NCBI RefSeq assembly: GCF_008000895.1
Contig: NZ_CP042823.1
Coordinates: forward strand, 3,004,001 to 3,068,000
DNA from: Methylobacterium sp. WL1
GTDB lineage: Bacteria; Pseudomonadota; Alphaproteobacteria; Rhizobiales; Beijerinckiaceae
Direction of reading: 5' to 3'
Length of the DNA stretch: 64,000 bases
Part shown: piece by piece, positions 48,947 through 56,590 of the stretch
How positions within the stretch are numbered: the stretch's first letter is position 1
Layout of the letters: every line of letters starts with the position of its first letter
Notes under the pieces: model-generated
Told to the model about the DNA's origin: nothing
Database searches by the model: none
Seen by the model: only the letters and a program-made list of their open reading frames with translations
Position numbers and translations under genes: made by a program

Positions 48947-50784
48947 GCCCGCTGTTGTCCATCCGCGACCTCGCGGTCACCTTCCGCACGGAGACGGGAC
49001 CGTTCGCGGCGCTGCACGGCCTGTCGCTCGACGTGATGCGGGGGCGCACCCTCGCGCTGGTCGGCGAATCCGGCTCGGGCAAGTCGGTGACCGCCCAGGC
49101 GATCATGGGCATCCTGCCGAGATCGGCGGCGATCACCGGCGGACAGATCCTGTTCCGCGACGGGCCGGCGGAGATCGACATCGCCCGGCTGGACACCGAG
49201 GGCTCGGCGATGCGGGCGATCCGCGGGCAGCGGATCGCCATGATCTTCCAGGAGCCGATGACCTGCCTGTCGCCGCTCCACACGATCGGCGACCAGATCG
49301 GCGAGGCCCTGCGCATCCACACCGGTGCGGACCGCCGGGAGGCCGATGCGCGCACGCAGGAAGCCCTGGCCCGGGTCGGCTTTCCGGACCCGAAGCGCGC
49401 CTTGAGGACCTACCCGTTCGAGCTGTCCGGCGGCCTCCGCCAGCGCGCCATGATCGCCATGGCGCTGATCCTCAAGCCCGCCCTCCTGGTCGCCGACGAG
49501 CCGACCACGGCGCTCGACGTCACCACTCAGGCGCAGATCCTCGCCCTGCTCGCCCGGCTCCAGGACGAGACCGGCATGGCGATCCTGCTGATCACCCACG
49601 ATCTCGGGGTGGTCGCCAACATCGCCCACGACGTCGCCGTGCTGTACCGCGGCCGCCTGGTCGAGGCCGGCCCGCGCGAGACCGTGATGCGCAACCCCGG
49701 TCACGCCTACCTTCGCGCGCTGCTCCAAGCCGTGCCGCGGTTCGACATGGCGCCGGGCGAGCGCCTGACCCCGATCCGCCCGGCACGCGCCGAGATCCCG
49801 CCGGTGCGGACGCCGGTGAAGCCCGCCGGGCCGCTACTGCGGGTCGAGGGCGTCAGCAAGAGCTTCACCCTGCGGGCCGGACGCCTGTGGCAGAAGCCCC
49901 GGATCGTCCGCGCCGTCTCCGACGTGTCGCTGTGTCTCGCGGCCGGCGAGACCCTGGGGCTGGTCGGTGAATCCGGGTCCGGCAAGACCACGGTCTCGAA
50001 GATGATCATGCGGGCGCTGCCGCCCGATTCCGGCAAGATCCTGTTCGATGACGGGGGTGGTCCGCGGGACGTCCATGCCCTGTCCGGCGACGCGCTGTTC
50101 GCCTACCGGCGCACGGTCCAGTTCGTGTTCCAGGATCCCTACGCGTCGCTCGATCCGCGGATGACCGTGCGGCAGATCCTGTCCGAGCCCATGGAGATCC
50201 ACGGCGTGCCCGCCGCCGAGCGGCGCGCGCGCTGCCGGGAGCTGATGGCGATGGTCGGCCTGGAGGCCAGCGGCCTGGGCCGCTACCCGCACGCCTTCTC
50301 GGGCGGGCAGCGCCAGCGGATCGGCATCGCCCGCGCCCTGGCGCCGCGGCCGAGCCTTCTGGTGCTGGACGAGCCGGTCTCGGCGCTGGACGTCTCGGTG
50401 CAGGCGCAGATCCTGAACCTGCTCAAGGATTTGCAAGCGGCCCTCGGGCTGTCCTACCTGATCGTCTCCCACAACCTGGCAGTGATCGACTACATGGCGG
50501 ATACGATCAGCGTGATGTGCCGGGGCCGGATCGTCGAGGAGGCGCCCCGCGCCGCCCTGTTCCGCCGCCCGGTCCATCCCTACACCCGGGCGCTGCTCGC
50601 CGCCGTGCCCGACCCGAGCCTCGACCGCCCGCTCGACTTCGCCGCGATCACCGGCGACCAGAACGACCCGACCCGCTGGGCGGAACCCTACCGGCTCGGC
50701 CCCGACGAGGCCGGCGCGATGCGGGTGATCGAGGCAGGCCACCGGGTCCGGTTCGGCGCCGCCCAGGACGCGGAGGCCGCGTGA
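48943..50784 (+). CDS. Peptide-type ABC transporter, double ATPase subunit (YejF-like)
   Basis: 613-residue protein with two complete nucleotide-binding domains. Domain 1: Walker A GESGSGKS at 41-48, [20 protein letters not shown]. Domain 2: Walker A GESGSGKT near 342, [27 protein letters not shown]. Each is followed by the short oligopeptide-transporter extension (for example [20 protein letters not shown]). The start is TTG 48943, overlapping the previous stop as TTGA. It energises the two permeases encoded downstream. Similar fused ATPases occur in YejF of the microcin C/peptide importer family. Confidence 0.92.
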   Translation: MSPLLSIRDLAVTFRTETGPFAALHGLSLDVMRGRTLALVGESGSGKSVTAQAIMGILPRSAAITGGQILFRDGPAEIDIARLDTEGSAMRAIRGQRIAMIFQEPMTCLSPLHTIGDQIGEALRIHTGADRREADARTQEALARVGFPDPKRALRTYPFELSGGLRQRAMIAMALILKPALLVADEPTTALDVTTQAQILALLARLQDETGMAILLITHDLGVVANIAHDVAVLYRGRLVEAGPRETVMRNPGHAYLRALLQAVPRFDMAPGERLTPIRPARAEIPPVRTPVKPAGPLLRVEGVSKSFTLRAGRLWQKPRIVRAVSDVSLCLAAGETLGLVGESGSGKTTVSKMIMRALPPDSGKILFDDGGGPRDVHALSGDALFAYRRTVQFVFQDPYASLDPRMTVRQILSEPMEIHGVPAAERRARCRELMAMVGLEASGLGRYPHAFSGGQRQRIGIARALAPRPSLLVLDEPVSALDVSVQAQILNLLKDLQAALGLSYLIVSHNLAVIDYMADTISVMCRGRIVEEAPRAALFRRPVHPYTRALLAAVPDPSLDRPLDFAAITGDQNDPTRWAEPYRLGPDEAGAMRVIEAGHRVRFGAAQDAEAA

Positions 50785-51662
50785 TGCAGGGCCGCCCGCC
50801 CGTGATGCTCGAACGGCTGCGCCGCAAGGTGCTGTCGCCCCTGTTCGACCGCCTCGGCTACGACCTCGTCCCGGCCGCTCCCGACTGGAGCCACCGCCCG
50901 ACCTCGCCGCGCGAGGTGACGATCCTGCTCGAATCGGCCGCCGCGATCCTGGAGCGGGATTTTTCCGCCGCCGGCCTCGCGTCGGACGGCGATCTCCTGG
51001 ACTGGGTCCGGGAGTTCTGGTGCCTGATCCCCACCGCCCCCGTCCGGCAGCGCCGGGGCGGCAGCGGCTTCAACGGCGCGCTCCAGCTCTACGTGGCGAT
51101 GCGGGCGCTGAAGCCGGATGTCGTCATCGAATCCGGGGTGTTCCGCGGGCTCACCACCTGGGTCATCCGCATGGCGCGGCCCGGTGCCCGGATCTTCTGT
51201 CACGACCCGAACCTGTCCGGGCTGCAGTACCGCGATCCGCAGGCACGCTACAGCACCGCCGACTGGTCCACGGTGGACTGGTCCGGCATCGATCCCGCCG
51301 TCACGGTGGCGTTCTTCGACGACCACGTCGCCCAGGGACGCCGGGTCGTGGAGGCGCAATCCCGCGGCCTGACCCGGCTGTTGTTCGACGACGACGCCGC
51401 CGGCCACCGGATCCACGCTCATGGCGGCCCCGCGCACCCGACCATCGCGATGATCACCAGCCCGGACCCCGGCTCCGAGCCGATCCGCTGGACCCGCAAC
51501 GGCCGCCCGTTCGAGCAGCCGGCCAACGATCCGCTGGTGCGCAAGGCCGGCCGGCTGATCGCCCGCGCGCATGCCTTCGACGACCTGCACCGGGCCACGG
51601 GGTACTCGCCGGCGCGGCTGACCTACGTGGCGCTGCATCCGGTGGCGGGGGGCGGGTTGTGA
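50784..51662 (+). CDS. Unrecognised Rossmann-like protein, possible methyltransferase
   Basis: 292 residues from ATG 50784, which shares one base with the ATPase stop (TGATG). The centre holds LKPDVVIESGVFRGLTTWVI, which resembles SAM-binding motif I (ExGxxxG), then ARIFCHDPNLSGLQYRD and VAFFDDHVAQGRRVVEA, consistent with a class I methyltransferase-like fold of the type found in cephalosporin-hydroxylase-like proteins. LTRLLFDDDAAGHRIH adds an acidic cluster. The N-terminal 90 residues are helical and variable. No signal peptide. Its embedding between transporter genes suggests a substrate-modifying role, but the reaction is unknown. Confidence 0.6.
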   Translation: MQGRPPVMLERLRRKVLSPLFDRLGYDLVPAAPDWSHRPTSPREVTILLESAAAILERDFSAAGLASDGDLLDWVREFWCLIPTAPVRQRRGGSGFNGALQLYVAMRALKPDVVIESGVFRGLTTWVIRMARPGARIFCHDPNLSGLQYRDPQARYSTADWSTVDWSGIDPAVTVAFFDDHVAQGRRVVEAQSRGLTRLLFDDDAAGHRIHAHGGPAHPTIAMITSPDPGSEPIRWTRNGRPFEQPANDPLVRKAGRLIARAHAFDDLHRATGYSPARLTYVALHPVAGGGL

Positions 51663-53701
51663 GCGCTTTCGAGACCCGCGGGGGCCTCCCTGGCCGACTG
51701 AACTCTGGCGTGTCCGAACGGAGCGCGGGCCCCTTCTCCGGCACGGGAGAGGAGGGCGGTCGCGGCCTTCTCCAACCGGCACGCGAAACCGATCGCGGCT
51801 TTGCGGGGGGAACCGGCGTCTCCCGCCGCGCGCTGATCGCCGGTCTCGGTGCCGCGGCCCTGCTCTACCGCCCGGGCAAGGCATTCGCCGAAAGCCCGCC
51901 AGCCGACGCCCCAGCCCCGCCCGAAAAACCCTTCGTGATCGACCTCGCCGCCCGGGGCCGCCGCACCGGCACCGCCGGCGGGACGATCCGGACGCTGATC
52001 GCGAAGGCCCGGGACGTCCGCTACCTCTCGGTCTACGGCTACACGCGGCTCGTCGGCTACGATGCCGCCCTGCAGCTGCGGCCCGACCTGCTGGAGCGGA
52101 TCGACGTGGAGGGCGGGGTGTTCACCTTCACGCTGCGCCAGGGCCACCGCTGGTCGGACGGGCATCCGTTCACCAGTGAGGATTTCCGCTACTACTGGGA
52201 GGACGTCGCCAACGAGAAGGCCCTGAGCCCCGAGGGGCCGCCGGTGTTCTTCCTCGTGGACGGCAAGCTCCCGAAGGTCGAATTCCTCGACTCGGTGACG
52301 ATCCGCTTCAGCTGGGACCGGCCGAACCCGATGTTCCTGCCGGCGCTCGCGGCGCCGCGCGATCCGCTGATCTACCGGCCGGCGCACTACCTCAAGACCG
52401 TCCACGCCCGCTACCTCGGCAAGGAGGCGGCCGACGCGAAGGCCAAGGCGCTGAAGCTGCGCGGCTGGGCGGCCCTGCACAACCGCCTCGACGACAATTA
52501 CGAGCTGAACAACCCGGATTGCCCGACCCTCCAGGGCTGGGTGCCGCGGACCCGCTCGCCGGCCACGCGCTTCCGGTTCGAGCGCAACCGCAGCTACCAC
52601 CGGGTCGACACCGCGGGGACCCAGCTTCCGTACGTCGACGCGATCGTGATGGACGTCGCCTCGCAGGGACTGCTGGTCGCCAAGACCAATGCCGGCGAGG
52701 CCGACCTGATGTTCCGCGGCCTGTCGATGCCGGATATCCCGAGCCTCAAGGAGGGTGAGAAGGCCCACGGCTACCGCACCAACCTGTGGCCGGTGGCCCG
52801 CGGCTCCGAGATCGCGCTCTACCCGAACCTCACCACCCGGGATCCCGGCTGGCGGGCGCTGAACCGGGACGTGCGCTACCGGCAGGCCCTGTCGCTCGCC
52901 ATCGACCGGCGGACGCTCAACAACACGCTGCTGTTCGGGCTGGGCACCGAGGGCAACGACACGATCGTGGCCGACAGCCCGCTCTACACGCCGGAGCTGC
53001 GCACGCTCCACGCCGGCTACGACCCGGCCGGGGCCGCACGCCTGCTCGACGCGATCGGGCTCACCGGCCGCGACGGCTCCGGTATCCGCCTGATGCCGGA
53101 CGGGCGCGCCATGGAGGTCGTGGTCGACAGCGACGGCGAGGCCGAGATGGTGCTGGACGCGCTCCTGCTCATCACCGAGTTCTGGCGCGAGGTCGGCATC
53201 CGCCTCGTGACCAAGCCGCAGGAGCGGACCAACCTGCACCGCCGCTCGATCGGCGGCATGACCGTGATGGTCGCAGCTCAAGGCCTCGACCTCGCGGTGC
53301 CGACCGCGATCATGCCGCCGACCGAGCTGAGCCCGGCCCAGCCCGAGCACTATGCCTGGCCGCTCTGGAGCGCCAACGTCGAGAGCCGGGGCAAGTCCGG
53401 CGAGGCCTGCGACGTCCCCGAGGTCCAGCACCTGCTCGACCTCGACCGGGAATGGCGCCACACGGACGACGCCGAGCGGCAGGCCGCGATTTGGCGCGAG
53501 ATGCTGATGAACCACGCGCAGAACACCTGGGTGATCGGCACGGTGGCGGGCGCGCTCCAGCCCGTGGTCGCGGCCGACCGCCTCGCCAACCTGCCCGGGC
53601 GCGCCCTGTACGCCTGGGATCCCACGGCCCTGATCGGCGTGCAGCGCCTCGACGAGGTGTTCTGGGACAAGGGCGCCGACACGCGCGCGGAGGTCCGGTG
53701 A
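51659..53701 (+). CDS. Peptide-type ABC transporter substrate-binding protein (SBP family 5, Tat signal)
   Basis: 680 residues from GTG 51659 (GTGA overlap). A twin-arginine-type signal (VSRRALIAGLGAAALL, Arg56-Arg57, ending GKAFA) begins only at about residue 54; the preceding 50 residues are partly encoded by a palindromic repeat and are atypical for a signal n-region. The mature protein is a periplasmic family 5 solute-binding protein: RQGHRWSDGHPFTSEDFRYY, VRYRQALSLAIDRRTLNNTL and ITEFWREVGIRL. It resembles YejA-type peptide binders. The ligand is unknown. The true start may have been displaced by the repeat. Confidence 0.88.
   Translation: MSAFETRGGLPGRLNSGVSERSAGPFSGTGEEGGRGLLQPARETDRGFAGGTGVSRRALIAGLGAAALLYRPGKAFAESPPADAPAPPEKPFVIDLAARGRRTGTAGGTIRTLIAKARDVRYLSVYGYTRLVGYDAALQLRPDLLERIDVEGGVFTFTLRQGHRWSDGHPFTSEDFRYYWEDVANEKALSPEGPPVFFLVDGKLPKVEFLDSVTIRFSWDRPNPMFLPALAAPRDPLIYRPAHYLKTVHARYLGKEAADAKAKALKLRGWAALHNRLDDNYELNNPDCPTLQGWVPRTRSPATRFRFERNRSYHRVDTAGTQLPYVDAIVMDVASQGLLVAKTNAGEADLMFRGLSMPDIPSLKEGEKAHGYRTNLWPVARGSEIALYPNLTTRDPGWRALNRDVRYRQALSLAIDRRTLNNTLLFGLGTEGNDTIVADSPLYTPELRTLHAGYDPAGAARLLDAIGLTGRDGSGIRLMPDGRAMEVVVDSDGEAEMVLDALLLITEFWREVGIRLVTKPQERTNLHRRSIGGMTVMVAAQGLDLAVPTAIMPPTELSPAQPEHYAWPLWSANVESRGKSGEACDVPEVQHLLDLDREWRHTDDAERQAAIWREMLMNHAQNTWVIGTVAGALQPVVAADRLANLPGRALYAWDPTALIGVQRLDEVFWDKGADTRAEVR
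51723..51765. repeat. Palindromic element inside the substrate-binding protein N-terminus
   Basis: Core CCCTTCTCC-GGCAC-GGGAGAGGAGGG (51731-51756), flanked by GCGCGGGC and CGGTCGCGG, aligns along its length with the element at 48050-48081. It is translated in frame as part of the extra N-terminal segment of the protein (about residues 22-36). Confidence 0.55.
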
Positions 53702-54714
53702 TCATCCAGATCCTCCGCCGCATCGTCACCATGGCGGTGACGCTGCTCGTCATCTCCGCCTTGGTGTTCCTCATCATCAAGCTGCCGCCGGGCGACTACC
53801 TGACCAACCGGATCATGGAGCTGCGCGCCACCGGCGAAGCGGGCTCCGTGGCCAAGGCCGAGTTGCTGATCCGCCAATACGGGCTCGATCGGCCGGTCTG
53901 GGAGCAATACCTGATGTGGATCGGCCTGATGCCGGGACCGGTCGGGTTCTCGGGGCTGCTCCAGGGTGATTGGGGCTGGTCGTTCGAGTACGACAAGCCG
54001 GTGGCGGACGTGGTCGGCGACGCTCTGTGGCTGACCCTGCTGATCAACCTGACCGCGGTGGTCTTCGTTCACGTGGTCGCGATCCCGGCGGCGATCTATT
54101 CCGCCACCCACCGGCACACAGTCGGGGACGCGGTGGTGACGCTGCTCGGCTATGTCGGGCTCGCCGTGCCGGGGTTCCTGCTGGCGCTGATCCTGCTGTT
54201 CTACGCCAACCGCTGGTTCGGCCTGTCGATCGGCGGCCTTTACGATTCGGCGCTGACCAACCAGCCCTGGGACTGGCCCAAGATCCGCTCGCTGCTGGCG
54301 CATCTGGTGGTGCCGACCCTGGTGATCGGGCTGGGCGGCACCGCCGCGATGATCCGCCGGATGCGGGCGAACCTGCTGGACGAGCTGGCCAAGCCCTACA
54401 CGGTTACCGCCCGGGCCAAGGGCCTGCCGCCGATGCGGGCGCTGCTGAAATATCCGTTCCGGATGTCGCTCAACCCGTTCGTGGCCGATATCGGCAACCT
54501 GCTGCCGCACCTCGTCTCGGGCTCGGTGCTGGTCTCGCTGGTGCTGAGCCTGCCGACGGTCGGGCCGCTCCTCCTCGACGCGCTCCGCAGCCAGGACCAG
54601 TTCATGGCCGGGTTCATCCTGATGTTCGTCGCCGGACTCACGCTGGTCGGCATGCTGATTTCCGACCTGATCCTGGTCTGGCTCGATCCGCGCATCCGCA
54701 TGGGCGCGCGGTGA
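53698..54714 (+). CDS. Peptide-type ABC transporter permease (YejB-like)
   Basis: 338-residue inner-membrane permease of the DppB/OppB class from GTG 53698 (GTGA overlap with the binding-protein stop). An N-terminal membrane segment (VTMAVTLLVISALVFLIIKL) is followed by PPGDYLTNRIMELRATG and IRQYGLDRPVWEQYLMWIG, then five more segments. The coupling helix YTVTARAKGLP with KYPFRMSLNPFV is the EAA-type loop that contacts the ATPase. It pairs with the next gene to form the channel. Confidence 0.92.
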   Translation: MIIQILRRIVTMAVTLLVISALVFLIIKLPPGDYLTNRIMELRATGEAGSVAKAELLIRQYGLDRPVWEQYLMWIGLMPGPVGFSGLLQGDWGWSFEYDKPVADVVGDALWLTLLINLTAVVFVHVVAIPAAIYSATHRHTVGDAVVTLLGYVGLAVPGFLLALILLFYANRWFGLSIGGLYDSALTNQPWDWPKIRSLLAHLVVPTLVIGLGGTAAMIRRMRANLLDELAKPYTVTARAKGLPPMRALLKYPFRMSLNPFVADIGNLLPHLVSGSVLVSLVLSLPTVGPLLLDALRSQDQFMAGFILMFVAGLTLVGMLISDLILVWLDPRIRMGAR

Positions 54715-54727
54715 TGGGCGCGCGGTG
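54700..54727 (+). repeat. 14-bp tandem duplication at the permease-permease junction
   Basis: ATGGGCGCGCGGTG occurs twice head to tail (54700-54713 and 54714-54727), covering the stop of the first permease and the GTG start of the second. Removing one copy would restore a GTGA overlap like those at the other junctions of this operon. Confidence 0.9.
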
Positions 54728-55882
54728 ACGGAACCGGTGATGCCAGAGACGGCCCGAGGCCACTTCGTCGATCCGGCGCCTTTCGAGCCACAGGCGGTGG
54801 GCGAGAACCCCGCCGGCGGCGCTTCGGCCTGGCGGCTGATCGTCCGGAAGTTCCTGCGCCACCGGATCGCCGTGGCCTCGGCGCTGATCCTGCTGGCGCT
54901 CTACGCGACGGTGCCGTTCGTGGAGATGCTGGCGCCCTACGGCCAGGCCCGGCGCAACGGCGACTTCCTGCACGCACCGCCGCAGGGCGTGCACCTGTTC
55001 CACGACGGCCGATACGTCGGGCCGTTCGTCTATCCCTACCGGGCGCATCTGGACCTCGACACGTTCCGGCGGGACTACGTGGTGGATGCGTCCCAGCCGC
55101 AGCCCCTGCGCGTCCTCTGCCGGGGCGATGGCTATGCCTGGCTCGGGCTGATCGCCACCGACATCCACGTCGTCTGCCCGCCGGAGGCCGGTACCCTGTT
55201 CCTGCTCGGCACCGACCGGCTCGGGCGCGACCTGTTCTCCCGCATGATCTACGGGGCGCGGATCTCGCTCACGATCGGGCTTGTGGGCGTTGCGATCTCC
55301 TTCACGCTCGGCATGCTGTTCGGCGGGATCGCGGGCTATTTCGGCGGGGTGGTCGATGCCGGGGTGCAGCGCCTGATCGAGGTGGTGCGCTCGCTGCCCG
55401 AGCTGCCGCTCTGGCTCGCCCTGTCGGCGGCGCTGCCGCCCAACTGGAGCCCGCTGCTCGTCTTCTTCGGCATCACCGTAATCCTCGGCTTGCTCGACTG
55501 GCCGGGCCTCGCCCGGGCGGTGCGCGGCAAGCTGCTGGCCCTGCGCGAGGAGGATTTCGTCCAGGCCGCGGAGCTGATGGGCGCCTCGCCGGCCCGGGTG
55601 ATCGGCCGCCACCTGATCCCGAACTTCATGAGCCACCTGATCGCCTCGGCGACCCTGTCGATCCCGACCATGATCCTGGGTGAGACCGCCCTCTCCTTCC
55701 TGGGCCTGGGCCTGCGCCCGCCGGTGACGAGCTGGGGCGTGCTGCTCAACGAGGCGCAGAATCTGGCGGCGGTGCAGCTCTATCCCTGGCTGCTGCTGCC
55801 GGTCCTGCCGGTGCTGGTGACGGTGCTGGCCTTCAACTTCATGGGCGACGGGCTGCGGGATGCGGCCGATCCGTATCATTGA
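54725..55882 (+). CDS. Peptide-type ABC transporter permease (YejE-like)
   Basis: 385-residue permease of the DppC/OppC class from GTG 54725. A cytoplasmic N-terminus leads to one membrane segment (VASALILLALYATVPFV), then a large periplasmic insertion of about 130 residues that is characteristic of YejE, then LLGTDRLGRDLFSRMIYGAR and the remaining membrane segments. The EAA loop is DFVQAAELMGASPARVIGRH. LGETALSFLGLGLRPPVTSWG is the family signature near the C-terminus. It ends the glycosyltransferase-transporter operon. Confidence 0.93.
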   Translation: MTEPVMPETARGHFVDPAPFEPQAVGENPAGGASAWRLIVRKFLRHRIAVASALILLALYATVPFVEMLAPYGQARRNGDFLHAPPQGVHLFHDGRYVGPFVYPYRAHLDLDTFRRDYVVDASQPQPLRVLCRGDGYAWLGLIATDIHVVCPPEAGTLFLLGTDRLGRDLFSRMIYGARISLTIGLVGVAISFTLGMLFGGIAGYFGGVVDAGVQRLIEVVRSLPELPLWLALSAALPPNWSPLLVFFGITVILGLLDWPGLARAVRGKLLALREEDFVQAAELMGASPARVIGRHLIPNFMSHLIASATLSIPTMILGETALSFLGLGLRPPVTSWGVLLNEAQNLAAVQLYPWLLLPVLPVLVTVLAFNFMGDGLRDAADPYH

Positions 55883-56318
55883 GGGTGGGTCGGGGCCGCG
55901 GACCGAGGTGTTCCGGGGCATGGATGATCCCCTCGGCCGAAAATGTACCGGAATCTGGGACCTCTCGAGGACCGGTCTTCGCGCTGCGCCATCCGGAATA
56001 AGCCGATGGGCCCGACGAAGCGCAGGCATACAGGAAGGTGACTCTTCCAACCTGTCGTTTGGAAGAATGGCGTGACCGGTCGAGTCCCACCGGTCGACCT
56101 CGCGAAGCAATACCGAGGATCGAACCGCCATCGGGTCGCTGGTTGAGCAAGTTTGCCAAAAATTTCTCAGCATGTGCTCAGTACGAAACAATCTTAGATG
56201 AGACCAATTCGCCGAGCATAATCTCGGCGGATGCTCTAATCTTCGTCGCTTCGCGGCAGGAATGCTTCGTTATCACCAGAAGTGCGACGTGAACCATTGA
56301 TATTCGGAAGGACCATCC
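55883..56318. other. Intergenic region with no supported gene
   Basis: 436 bases after the permease operon. Short frames exist but none has a ribosome-binding site or protein-like composition. The second half (about 56140-56290) is distinctly less GC-rich than the surroundings and probably holds the promoter of the small secreted protein gene. Confidence 0.45.
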
Positions 56319-56561
56319 ATGCGAACCGTCGCCTGTATCGCCGCCCTGGTCGTTTCAACGGCTTTTCCAGCCCTGGCCCAGGACTTCCACAGGCAGCGCG
56401 AGCTCAACATCCTGAAGGACATCGAGTCGAGCCAGCGGAAGCAGCTTGAGCTTGCCCGCGCGCAGGCCCGGCGGGACAAGGACCGCGCTCGGCGCGAGGA
56501 GAATGTGTTCGTCAACGCGCAGCGGGACGCGCGGAGCGCCCGCCGGTTTGACCGGCACTGA
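56319..56561 (+). CDS. Small secreted charged protein
   Basis: 80-residue protein with a clean signal peptide (MRTVACIAALVVSTAFPALA, cleavage after ALA) and a 60-residue mature part that is almost wholly a charged helix rich in Arg, Gln, Glu and Asp (RQRELNILKDIESSQRKQLE). GGAAGGACC precedes the ATG. It is probably periplasmic. No family is recognised. It is convergent with the histidine kinase gene. Confidence 0.75.
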   Translation: MRTVACIAALVVSTAFPALAQDFHRQRELNILKDIESSQRKQLELARAQARRDKDRARREENVFVNAQRDARSARRFDRH

Positions 56562-56590
56562 TCGACCGGCCGGTCCATCCCGATACCGCC

